A DNA stretch of 10,967 nt from JABMRP01 sp964444795 (GTDB taxonomy: Bacteria > Planctomycetota > Planctomycetia > Pirellulales > Thermoguttaceae), in the NCBI GenBank assembly GCA_964444795.1, contig CAYUIQ010000274.1, positions 1 to 10,967 on the forward strand. The letters run 5' to 3'. Both the position numbers and the translations under genes were made by a program. Within the stretch, counting starts at the first letter, position 1. The number at the start of each line of letters is the position of its first letter. This document shows, piece after piece, positions 1-6,308 of the stretch. The notes beneath the pieces were generated by a model. That model was not told the DNA's origin and did not search any database. It saw only the letters and a program-made list of their open reading frames with translations.

Positions 1-2
1 AA

Positions 3-956
3 CTGCTGGTGGTGATCGCCATCATCGGCATTCTGATCGGGCTGTTGCTGCCGGCCGTGCAATCGGTGCGCGAAGCGGCGCGGCGGATGGAGTGTAGCAA
101 CAACCTCAAGCAGATCGCCCTGGCCAGCCACAGCTATTTGTCGGCCCACGGCGTCTTTCCCACCGGCAGCATCTCGCCCGATGACCCCACCAAGAACGAC
201 TGCGGCTGGAACCGGCCGGGGGTGCCCGACTGGTCGACCGATTTTACCTGGCCGACCCTGATTCTGCCCTACATCGAGCAGAAGGCCGTCTACGACATGT
301 ACGATTTCAACCAGCGGCCGGTCAGCGTCGTCAACGGCACGGCCCGGTCGCAAGGGGTGACCACGTACATCTGTCCGAACGATCGGCTGCAGATCAACGA
401 ACCGCGGCCCGGGCAAATCGGCGCCAGTGCCAACCAGGGCGTGGGCAATTGGAACGTCTACTCCCGGATGCGGTTGAACTACGCGGCCAATTACGGCAAC
501 ACGGGCTACGCCCAAGTCGACCTGGGCGGCGTGAAGTTTCTCGGCGGGTTCTTCACCAACGGCACCGGGTATACGACGGCCGATATTCGCGACGGCACGA
601 GCAATACGGTCGCCTTCAGCGAAGTGCTGCCGGTCCACGGGCCGCAATACCTCGGTCCGCCGGGCGACGGCATGGTGGCCGAGGGGGGGCAGGCGTTCGA
701 GGCCTTCCTCACGCCCAACTCCTCCTCGCCCGACGTCGTCTGCAATACGTGTACCAAGCAACGCATTTACGAGGTGCCTTGCACGGTCACGATGGAAGAC
801 AACGTGCAGACGATCGCCTCGCGCAGCGCCCACCCCGGCGGCGTGAACAGCGCCATGGGCGACGGCTCGGTGCGATTCTCGACCCAGTCGATCGACGTTT
901 TTATATGGCGGGCCATCTGCTCCTCCCGGGGTAGCGAAACGATCAGCGCGAATTGA
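3..956 (+). CDS. DUF1559 domain pseudopilin-like protein, 5' truncated by window edge
   Basis: The reading frame is open from base 3 (CTG CTG GTG GTG...), so the gene begins upstream. The visible N-terminus (LLVVIAIIGILIGLLLPAVQ) is the hydrophobic helix of a type IV pilin / type II secretion pseudopilin N-terminus. The usual GFTLVE prepilin-peptidase site, which normally sits just before it, is outside the window. The helix runs into REAARRMECSNNLKQIALA, the classic start of the DUF1559 domain. The C-terminal signature HPGGVNSAMGDGSVRF, then an IDVFIWRA segment, matches the conserved H-x-G-G...DGSVRF end of this family. DUF1559 proteins are greatly expanded in Planctomycetes, and their exact role is unknown. 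They are probably membrane-anchored periplasmic or surface proteins assembled by a pseudopilin route. The stop (TGA at 954-956) lies 17 nt before the next gene's start, so the two are probably co-transcribed. The GTG at 9 is not a real start because it would remove half the helix. Confidence 0.93.
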   Translation: MLVVIAIIGILIGLLLPAVQSVREAARRMECSNNLKQIALASHSYLSAHGVFPTGSISPDDPTKNDCGWNRPGVPDWSTDFTWPTLILPYIEQKAVYDMYDFNQRPVSVVNGTARSQGVTTYICPNDRLQINEPRPGQIGASANQGVGNWNVYSRMRLNYAANYGNTGYAQVDLGGVKFLGGFFTNGTGYTTADIRDGTSNTVAFSEVLPVHGPQYLGPPGDGMVAEGGQAFEAFLTPNSSSPDVVCNTCTKQRIYEVPCTVTMEDNVQTIASRSAHPGGVNSAMGDGSVRFSTQSIDVFIWRAICSSRGSETISAN

Positions 957-961
957 CCCGA

Positions 962-966
962 AAGGA
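962..966 (+). promoter_or_regulatory. Ribosome binding site deciding the GTG start of the lipoprotein gene
   Basis: AAGGA is followed by a 7-nt spacer and GTG at 974. It supports the GTG start over the upstream TTG at 953, which has no purine-rich sequence at a suitable distance. Confidence 0.6.
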
Positions 967-973
967 CGTTACC

Positions 974-1369
974 GTGCGAAGATTTGTCGCGACGACCGTG
1001 TTGGCCATGTTGCTGGGCGGGTGTGGAGGCGACGGTTACGAACATGCGGCCGTCCACGGCACGGTTAGCATCGACGGCCAACCGGTTCCCAAGGGATCGA
1101 TCACCTTCACTCCGACCGAACAAGGGCAGGGCCCCGGAGTGGGAGCGGAAATCGTCGACGGAAAGTATCGCTGCGAGAAGGTCGCGCTGGGAAAGGTGCG
1201 CGTCACGTTCATCGCCCAGGCGGCCGAGGTGACCACCGTCCGCGACATGGTTTCGGGCACCGATCGCGAAGTACCCAAGAACATCCTCCCGCCCGGATTC
1301 ACGGGACTCGACTACGAAGTGCAGCCGGGCGAGCAGGAGAAGAATTTCGAGTTGACCGGCCCGTCGTGA
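974..1369 (+). CDS. Small lipoprotein with carboxypeptidase-regulatory-like (transthyretin-like) fold
   Basis: This is a 131-residue protein from a GTG start. The N-terminus (MRRFVATTVLAMLLGGCGG) is a lipoprotein signal peptide with lipobox L14-G-G-C17, so Cys17 should be lipidated and the mature protein anchored in a membrane. The rest reads as one beta-sandwich domain: HGTVSIDGQPVPKGSITFTP, then an IVDGKYRCEKVALGKVRVTF strand pair. This is the pattern of the carboxypeptidase regulatory-like domains seen in many short planctomycete lipoproteins. No enzymatic residues are recognisable. A longer frame from a TTG at 953 would overlap the upstream stop and put seven residues before the basic n-region. 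GTG 974 is preferred because an AAGGA lies 7 nt before it. Genes of this kind very often sit directly behind DUF1559 genes in planctomycetes, which suggests a functional pair, but no role is established. Confidence 0.85.
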   Translation: MRRFVATTVLAMLLGGCGGDGYEHAAVHGTVSIDGQPVPKGSITFTPTEQGQGPGVGAEIVDGKYRCEKVALGKVRVTFIAQAAEVTTVRDMVSGTDREVPKNILPPGFTGLDYEVQPGEQEKNFELTGPS

Positions 1370-1490
1370 GCGTCGCCCGGGAAACCGATTGCCGGACCTG
1401 GATCAACCGGCGCCCGATTCACGGCAAGCCACGCCCCAGACCTCTCGTTTGCCGGTGGGCGACGGAGGCACATTTCCCTGACGATTCGCT
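1370..1490. other. Convergent intergenic region, no clear gene or terminator
   Basis: This 121-nt stretch lies between two convergent genes, where a bidirectional terminator would be expected. Only weak pairings are visible: gccgg/ccggc at 1391-1395 and 1407-1411, and cggcaa/ttgccg at 1422-1427 and 1449-1454. Neither is followed by a T-run, so no terminator is called. A frame that continues through this region on the + strand is antisense to the 1491-3068 gene and shows no recognisable protein signature. Confidence 0.6.
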
Positions 1491-3068
1491 TTACATTCTC
1501 AGAGCCCTGGCGCCCAGCGTCTCGATATCCTCTTTGTCGAACGACAATCGCAGGCGAATCAGGCTTCCGCTTCGCTTGACCGATGCGCTCTTCATGACTC
1601 TGCGTTGGATTTCCAGCTTCTTCTTCTCGTCGCCGCTGGCATCCTCCAATTCTCGATCGACATCCTCCAACTCCTCTTTGCGTTCCTTCTCCGCCTCCTC
1701 GGCTTTCTCCTTCGCGACGTCTTCCTCCTTGAAGATCTCAACCATCTCCATGGAAATGGTTGAACCGAACGAGATGCCCACTCCCTCCGCCTTGGATTTG
1801 CTATGCTCCGACTTGGTCGAAGCACTGAAGAAGTCCTTGTCGTCGACGTAGGAGAGGACTTCCTGAAGATCCTTGTCCAGGTCGGGTTTCTCTCCCTTCT
1901 GCTTTGTCGAAATGACCCGCTTCAAAGCGTCTTCACTTCTGGCCATGCAGAAGGTGCGTTTCTCCGTTTTGGCGGCATAGAGACGGTTCTCGGTGCGGAA
2001 ATAGGCTTGCCCTTTGTACTCCAACTCGTCTCCGGAAACACCAACGATGTCTTTGATCTCGAAGTCCTTGCCGGTTCGAATGATCGAGACAATCCCGCCG
2101 GGATCCAGGCTCAGGAGAACCGTTTCCTGGATGTCGTCGGCATCCAACTTCCCAGCCTTGGCGCCAAACGGTGAGGCGAACTGCTCTTTTTCGTCCGGTA
2201 AGCAATTGCGGACTGCCTCGACGTTCACGTAATTGACACTCTTCGTATCGTCCGGGATATACTCCATATAGGCATTCAACCCGCCGCCGCCGAAGACCAG
2301 CCCCAGGAGAAACGCGCCGACGTACCAGACGACGATCAGGCCGACGATTGCTCCGCCACCGATTGCCAGCCACCGGACCAGGTCGCCGGACCCGCCGCCG
2401 GAGGGTTCCGAGCCGGTCTCGGTCGCCAGTTCGGCCGATTCGCTTTCCATGGCGGCCAGCGATTGCTGGAGGCGGTCGATGGCCGCGTAGTGGGCGCCGG
2501 CGCCGCCGAAATCGACACGCGCCTCGTCGGCTTTCTCGCCCGCGGCCACCCGGAGCGTTTGCTGCCGGGCCTTGAGTTGGCTGACTTCCTGTCGCATCTC
2601 CTTGACCACGGCACCGCTGCCTTTGCTCTGCCGCAGGGTATCGAGCGTGGATTGCTTCTCGGCCAGTTCGGTGTCGATCTGTTCGATCTGGCCCGCTTCG
2701 GCCGCCACGTCGAGTCCCGGCGGCTGGTGTTGCAGGGCCAGGGCCCCCAGTTTCACCCGTTGTTCGGTCATCGCGCGGTGAATTCCCTTGATGTCGAACT
2801 TGAGCTTGGTCGCCCGCACGCGGCGCTTGGCACCGAAGAACGCCCCCTTTACTTTATCCATAAAGTCGCTGAACCCGCCGCCGGTCGGTTTTTTCACGCG
2901 CGGCGTCGGCGGTGGAGGCGTGGCTGCTGCGGCCACGGCGCTAATCGGCGCGATGACTTCGGTCGCCACGAACGATTCCTGGCAATCGTTACAGCGAACC
3001 TTCTTCCCCAGTACCGAGCCGGGGACCTCGTGCGTTCGGTTGCAGTGGGGGCATTCGATCTTCGCCAT
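1491..3068 (-). CDS. Zinc-ribbon, coiled-coil, single-TM protein of unknown function
   Basis: This 525-residue protein is not assigned to a functional family. It starts with a finger-like ribbon: Cys6-x2-Cys9 (ECPHCN) and Cys26-x2-Cys29 (RCNDCQ), the MJ0042/zinc-ribbon pattern frequent at planctomycete N-termini. A Pro/Ala-rich linker (about 45-62) follows. Residues about 85-215 are mostly helical and probably coiled coil (TELAEKQSTLDTLRQSKG, EMRQEVSQLKARQQTL). A Gly/Ser linker leads into one transmembrane helix at about 233-258 (WLAIGGGAIVGLIVVWYVGA). Residues about 265-440 form a likely globular domain (YIPDDTKSVNYVNVEAV...), and about 445-490 is an extremely charged Glu/Lys helix. With the ribbon inside, the C-terminal domain would lie outside the cytoplasm. 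The ATG at 3066-3068 has AGGGAG upstream at 3075-3080 (6-nt spacer). The C-terminal coding half is visibly less G+C-rich than the N-terminal half. Whether the ribbon binds metal or nucleic acid cannot be told from sequence. Confidence 0.85.
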   Translation of the reverse strand: MAKIECPHCNRTHEVPGSVLGKKVRCNDCQESFVATEVIAPISAVAAAATPPPPTPRVKKPTGGGFSDFMDKVKGAFFGAKRRVRATKLKFDIKGIHRAMTEQRVKLGALALQHQPPGLDVAAEAGQIEQIDTELAEKQSTLDTLRQSKGSGAVVKEMRQEVSQLKARQQTLRVAAGEKADEARVDFGGAGAHYAAIDRLQQSLAAMESESAELATETGSEPSGGGSGDLVRWLAIGGGAIVGLIVVWYVGAFLLGLVFGGGGLNAYMEYIPDDTKSVNYVNVEAVRNCLPDEKEQFASPFGAKAGKLDADDIQETVLLSLDPGGIVSIIRTGKDFEIKDIVGVSGDELEYKGQAYFRTENRLYAAKTEKRTFCMARSEDALKRVISTKQKGEKPDLDKDLQEVLSYVDDKDFFSASTKSEHSKSKAEGVGISFGSTISMEMVEIFKEEDVAKEKAEEAEKERKEELEDVDRELEDASGDEKKKLEIQRRVMKSASVKRSGSLIRLRLSFDKEDIETLGARALRM

Positions 3069-3150
3069 AGCAGACTCCCTTGGTATGTTTCCTCGTTCCC
3101 ATGTATCGCGTGGCAGCGCACGTCCCGACGCTTTCCTCGTCGATGCAATG

Positions 3151-3180
3151 ATCCTACACTAACAGGCCCCGTTGGGGCAA
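3151..3180 (-). promoter_or_regulatory. Candidate sigma70-type promoter for the zinc-ribbon gene
   Basis: Read on the - strand, TTGCCC (3180-3175), an 18-nt spacer and TAGGAT (3156-3151) give a 4/6 plus 4/6 match to TTGACA/TATAAT, about 80 nt upstream of the ATG. A gcccc-gtt-ggggc hairpin (3166-3178) overlaps the -35 element and could be incidental. The match is weak and planctomycete promoters are poorly characterised. Confidence 0.25.
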
Positions 3181-3205
3181 GATGCCCACCAAAACGCCTC
3201 CATAC

Positions 3206-3234
3206 TTGCATCCGGGGTCCCCGGGACCGATACT
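3206..3234 (+). promoter_or_regulatory. Candidate sigma70-type promoter for the sulfatase/enolase operon
   Basis: TTGCAT (3206-3211), a 17-nt spacer and GATACT (3229-3234) match the consensus at 3/6 and 4/6, with ideal spacing, about 55 nt before the sulfatase ATG. The spacer carries a GC-rich inverted repeat, ccgggg-t-ccccgg (3212-3224). This is the best candidate seen in the divergent region, but it could arise by chance. Confidence 0.25.
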
Positions 3235-3273
3235 GTTGTGATCTTGCGGGATTTCGATTCTCCGGCTTACTCC

Positions 3274-3281
3274 AGGAGGAG
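3274..3281 (+). promoter_or_regulatory. Strong ribosome binding site of the sulfatase gene
   Basis: AGGAGGAG lies 8 nt before the ATG at 3290. It is close to a perfect anti-Shine-Dalgarno match and much stronger than the other sites in this window. It fixes the start at 3290. Confidence 0.8.
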
Positions 3282-3289
3282 AACCTTCC

Positions 3290-4741
3290 ATGCTTCGGAC
3301 GCTACGTCGAACCGCCGTTTCGGTCGTCCTGCTGACCGCGGCCTGTCTGATCGCTACCGAGCGGGCATCGGCCGAGGGCTTGAATACTATCCCGCGGCCC
3401 AATTTCATGATCATCATCGCCGACGATCAGGGCGAGGGCGACTTGAGTTGTTACGGCCATCCCACGTTGAAGACACCCCACATCGACCGGCTGGCCGCCG
3501 AGGGGATGCGATTTGACCGAGCCTTCCTGACGATCTCGTCGTGTAGCCCCACTCGGGCGAGTTTTCTCACCGGCCGATACCCTCATTGCACGGGCGCCGA
3601 AGATTTGCATCAGCCGCTGCCCGCGGCGCAACGAACGCTGGCCTCCTATCTCAAGCCGGCCGGCTATCATTGCATGTCGGTCGGCAAGTGGCACCTGGGC
3701 GGCGACGAGAAGCGCCAATGGGATCGGGTCGTCGAATGCCCCGGCAGCGACACGGGCCGCGAGGCACTGGCCCTGTTGAAAGCACGCCCCAGGGACCGTC
3801 CGTTTTTCTTCTGGGTGGCCAGCAAGGACCCGCACCGGCCGTTCGACGCCGACGCCATCGCCACGCCCCACAATCCCGCCAAAGTGGTCGTGCCGCCCTA
3901 CCTGCCCGACCATCCGCTGATTCGCAAGGAGTTGGCCCAATACTACGACGAAATCGCCCGGCTCGACGAACACGTGGGCCAGATTCTCCGGGCCCTGGAA
4001 GAAGACTCGCTGGACAACACGCTGGTCGTCTATCTGTCGGACAACGGCATGCCGTTTCCCCGGGCCAAGACGACGCTCTACGACTCGGGCATTCACACGC
4101 CGCTGCTGGTGCGCTACCCGCGGCTGGTCGAGGCCGGCTCGGTCCACAAGGGCCTGGTCAGCACGATCGACGTGGCGCCCACGGTGCTCGAACTGGCCGG
4201 CGTGCGGCAGACGACCATGCAAGGCACGTGTATGCTGCCGATGCTGAAAGACGCGTCGGCCGAGATTCGCCAGGCCGTGTTCGCCGAGGCCAACTGGCAC
4301 GACTTCGAGAAATTCACCCGGGCCGTGCGAACCGAGCGGTTTCTGCTCGTGCGAAATTACTACTGGGACGTGCCCCTGTGGAACAGCGTCGATTCGATCA
4401 ATTCGATCACCTGGAAGGGATACCTGGAGGTCCGCCGGGCGGGAAAGCTGACCGAGGCGCAGCAGTTTCTGTTTGCCGAACCGCGCCCTTTCGAGGAACT
4501 GTACGATCTCCGAAAGGACCCCCACTCGCTGGTCAACGTGGCCGAGCAGGATACTTACCAGGACGATCTCAACCGGCTGCGCACCTTGCTCGACAACTGG
4601 CGGGTCGACACGGCCGACACGATGCCGAGCGAGCGGCGCCGCGACGGTTGGACTCGCCAGGGGACGCCCCTGCCACACAACCAGCCCTGGTACGACCGTT
4701 TCATCGAAGCAGGCGGGAAGAGTAGTTTCGAGAAGTTTTGA
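3290..4741 (+). CDS. Exported sulfatase, SGSH-like (N-sulfoglucosamine sulfohydrolase type)
   Basis: This 483-residue type I sulfatase should hydrolyse a sulfate ester or sulfamate outside the cytoplasm. A Sec signal peptide spans about residues 1-28 (LRTLRRTAVSVVLLTAACL, cleavage near ASA-EG). Active-site residues visible are Asp45/Asp46 (ADDQ), Cys85 in C-S-P-T-R (converted to formylglycine) with Arg89, Lys133 and His135 (GKWHLG), His182 (DPHRPF), Asp251/Asn252 (SDNG) and Lys260. Resemblance to human heparan N-sulfatase runs through the protein: SSCSPTRASFLTG, SDNGMPFP then K-x-x-L-Y, and a C-terminal ELYDLRKDPHSLVNVAEQ followed by LLDNW. Length is close to SGSH (about 500). The sulfamidase subgroup is therefore a reasonable call, but real substrate specificity (N-sulfate or O-sulfate, and which glycan) is not provable here. 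No formylglycine-generating enzyme gene lies in the window, so maturation must come from elsewhere. The downstream enolase-superfamily gene follows after 73 nt on the same strand, suggesting one transcript. Confidence 0.93.
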   Translation: MLRTLRRTAVSVVLLTAACLIATERASAEGLNTIPRPNFMIIIADDQGEGDLSCYGHPTLKTPHIDRLAAEGMRFDRAFLTISSCSPTRASFLTGRYPHCTGAEDLHQPLPAAQRTLASYLKPAGYHCMSVGKWHLGGDEKRQWDRVVECPGSDTGREALALLKARPRDRPFFFWVASKDPHRPFDADAIATPHNPAKVVVPPYLPDHPLIRKELAQYYDEIARLDEHVGQILRALEEDSLDNTLVVYLSDNGMPFPRAKTTLYDSGIHTPLLVRYPRLVEAGSVHKGLVSTIDVAPTVLELAGVRQTTMQGTCMLPMLKDASAEIRQAVFAEANWHDFEKFTRAVRTERFLLVRNYYWDVPLWNSVDSINSITWKGYLEVRRAGKLTEAQQFLFAEPRPFEELYDLRKDPHSLVNVAEQDTYQDDLNRLRTLLDNWRVDTADTMPSERRRDGWTRQGTPLPHNQPWYDRFIEAGGKSSFEKF

Positions 4742-4814
4742 CATTACTCGCGCTGGCCGCGGATCTCCCAATCTCGCGACGCGCTGGGCGCAGTTCTGAA
4801 CGAGGATTCCGAGC

Positions 4815-6050
4815 ATGTCTAAGACATTCAATCGCGTCAATCGCCGCCGATTTCTGGCCGCCTCCGCTTCGTTGCCGTTTGCCTGGCAGGCGATAGCCGC
4901 CCGGGCCGAGCCGTCGGGTGTCAAGATCGACCGCATCGAGGTCTTTCCGGTGCGCTATCCGACGATCGCATACTTCAAATTCTTCCAGGGACCAGCCGGT
5001 TCCTACGGCCGCGCGGCGGTGATCGTGAAAATGACCGCCGATGACGGCACGGTGGGCTGGGGACAGAGCGTTCCGGTGGCCCGATGGAGTTATGAAACGC
5101 TCGATACGGCGACCATCGCCACGCGCGACTACTTGGCCCCCATGCTCATCGGACGCGATCCGACCGACATCCCGGGCGCCCACCGGGCCATGGACAAAGG
5201 GCTGGCCCCTGGGTTGACCACGGGGATGCCGATCACCCGATCGGGGCTCGATCTGGCATTGCACGATCTGACCGGCCGGCTGCGTGGCAAGTCGCTGGCC
5301 GAGATGTGGGGGCGTCCCAGCGGCGGGCGGATTACGCTGAGTTGGACGGTCAACGTCCGCACGCTCGACGAGATCGACGCGGTGATCGATGCCGGGTGGG
5401 AACGGGGCTACCGAAATTTCAACATCAAAGTAGCGCCCGACGTGCAGTTCGACGTCGCCCTGGCTCGGCAGGTGCGTCGCCGAGCGCCCGAGGGGTTTCT
5501 CTGGGCCGATGCCAACGGCGGATACGATCCGGCCACGGCGCTGCAGGCCGCGCCGCGATTGGCCGATGCCGGGGTCGACGTCCTCGAAGCGCCGGTTCGG
5601 CCCAATCGGTTCTCCGCCTATCGTGCGCTGAAGAAACAAGGGGCCCTGCCGATCCTCATGGACGAAGGCGTTATTTCGCCGGTCGAGTTGGAAGAATTTA
5701 TCCGCCTGGGGATGCTCGACGGCGTGGCGATGAAGGCCGCTCGCTGCGGCGGGTTGTTTTCGGCCCGGCGACAGATCGAACTGTTACGGGAAAATGGCCT
5801 AATGTGGCTGGGAAGCGGATTATGCGATCCGGACATCGCGCTGGCCGCCAACCTGATCCTCTATGGCGCCTACGGCCTGAAGAAACCGGCCGCACTAAAC
5901 AGCCCGCAGTTTCTGGAAGACGACGTGTTGGCCAAGCCGTTGCGTCTGGCGGGCGGCGTGGCCGAAGTGCCCACCGGCCCCGGTTTGGGGGTCGAGGTCG
6001 ACCCGGCCAAAGTGGCTGAGTTGGTGCGTCGGACAAAAAAACCGGCGTGA
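4815..6050 (+). CDS. Tat-exported enolase-superfamily protein (mandelate racemase/muconate lactonizing type)
   Basis: This is a 411-residue protein. The N-terminus carries a twin-arginine signal, N-R10-R11-R12-F13-L14, followed by a hydrophobic stretch ending near AARAEP (about residue 32). It is therefore expected to fold with its metal in the cytoplasm and then be exported. An MR/MLE N-terminal capping domain (about 37-160, IDRIEVFPVRYP...) precedes the barrel. Metal ligands fit Asp232 (WADANGGYD), Glu258 (LEAPVRP) and Asp283 or Glu284 (ILMDEGV). Base candidates are Lys205 (FNIKVAPD) and Lys307 (GVAMKAARCGG). Family members abstract a proton alpha to a carboxylate, giving racemisation, dehydration or cycloisomerisation. 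The usual K-x-K motif reads N-I-K here, so its first lysine is lost. Lys205 and Lys307 keep the two-lysine MLE-like arrangement. The ATG has GAGGA at 4802-4806 (8-nt spacer). Position behind a glycan sulfatase suggests a uronic-acid or acid-sugar substrate, which is inference. The specific reaction is unknown. Confidence 0.9.
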   Translation: MSKTFNRVNRRRFLAASASLPFAWQAIAARAEPSGVKIDRIEVFPVRYPTIAYFKFFQGPAGSYGRAAVIVKMTADDGTVGWGQSVPVARWSYETLDTATIATRDYLAPMLIGRDPTDIPGAHRAMDKGLAPGLTTGMPITRSGLDLALHDLTGRLRGKSLAEMWGRPSGGRITLSWTVNVRTLDEIDAVIDAGWERGYRNFNIKVAPDVQFDVALARQVRRRAPEGFLWADANGGYDPATALQAAPRLADAGVDVLEAPVRPNRFSAYRALKKQGALPILMDEGVISPVELEEFIRLGMLDGVAMKAARCGGLFSARRQIELLRENGLMWLGSGLCDPDIALAANLILYGAYGLKKPAALNSPQFLEDDVLAKPLRLAGGVAEVPTGPGLGVEVDPAKVAELVRRTKKPA

Positions 6051-6096
6051 GGCCAAATTTTTCACGCAACTTCCCGCGCCGGCAAACGAGAATATT

Positions 6097-6163
6097 AGTG
6101 CATCGCGGCGGAAGCAGCATCGTGCATAGCCGTGATACCTCAACGCTTCCGCCGCGATGCACT
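6097..6163. repeat. Perfect 19-bp inverted repeat with 29-nt loop
   Basis: The left arm 6097-6115 (agtgcatcgcggcggaagc) is the exact reverse complement of the right arm 6145-6163, separated by 29 nt. A 19-bp perfect arm pair is far beyond chance. It lies just after the enolase-superfamily gene and before the convergent gene, and could fold as a long hairpin in transcripts from either side. Short A/T-rich sequences (tttataa, aatatt) flank it, but there is no true T-run. It could be a bidirectional terminator, a member of a dispersed palindromic repeat family, or the relic of a small inverted-repeat element. No open frame fits in the loop. Confidence 0.9.
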
Positions 6164-6207
6164 TTATAACCGGTCCAATTCATCAGAATCCCTCCTATCC
6201 ATCCAGG

Positions 6208-6229
6208 CCCGGGGAGTGCACTCCCCGGG
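6208..6229. terminator. Perfect 22-bp palindrome, possible transcript-end hairpin
   Basis: cccggggag-tgca-ctccccggg is a complete palindrome: a 9-bp GC-rich stem with a tgca tetraloop (palindromic itself). It lies 79 nt downstream of the stop of the - strand gene and would form a very stable hairpin in RNA from either strand. No U-tract follows on either strand, so classical intrinsic termination is uncertain. A transcript 3'-end stabiliser or a symmetric protein-binding site are alternatives. Confidence 0.4.
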
Positions 6230-6308
6230 TCAAAATGGGAGCGATGCGGACCGTGACCCGAACGACGACCCACCGGGCGCTATCGATGGGTGTGGATGGG
6301 TTCTCTCG

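Larger units (their letters stand above)
6051..6308. other. Convergent intergenic region with two inverted-repeat structures
   Basis: These 258 nt separate the stop of the enolase-superfamily gene from the stop of the large CxxCH protein gene. Apart from the 19-bp inverted repeat and the 22-bp palindrome listed separately, no open frame with a recognisable protein, tRNA or other RNA is visible. The location is the natural place for bidirectional transcription termination. Confidence 0.7.

Noticed and set aside
1391..1454. Possible terminator hairpins between the lipoprotein gene and the zinc-ribbon gene
   Set aside because: Stems of only 5-6 bp with loops of 11-21 nt and no T-run, which is not above what G+C-rich DNA gives by chance.
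3302..4936. 544-residue open frame on the - strand opposite the sulfatase
   Set aside because: It mirrors the sulfatase codons in high-G+C DNA. Its translation is Arg/Gly/Val-rich without any family signature, while the + strand has all the catalytic motifs of a sulfatase.
4701..5639. 312-residue - strand frame opposite the enolase-superfamily gene
   Set aside because: No recognisable domain, and the sense frame has a Tat signal and complete metal-ligand set.
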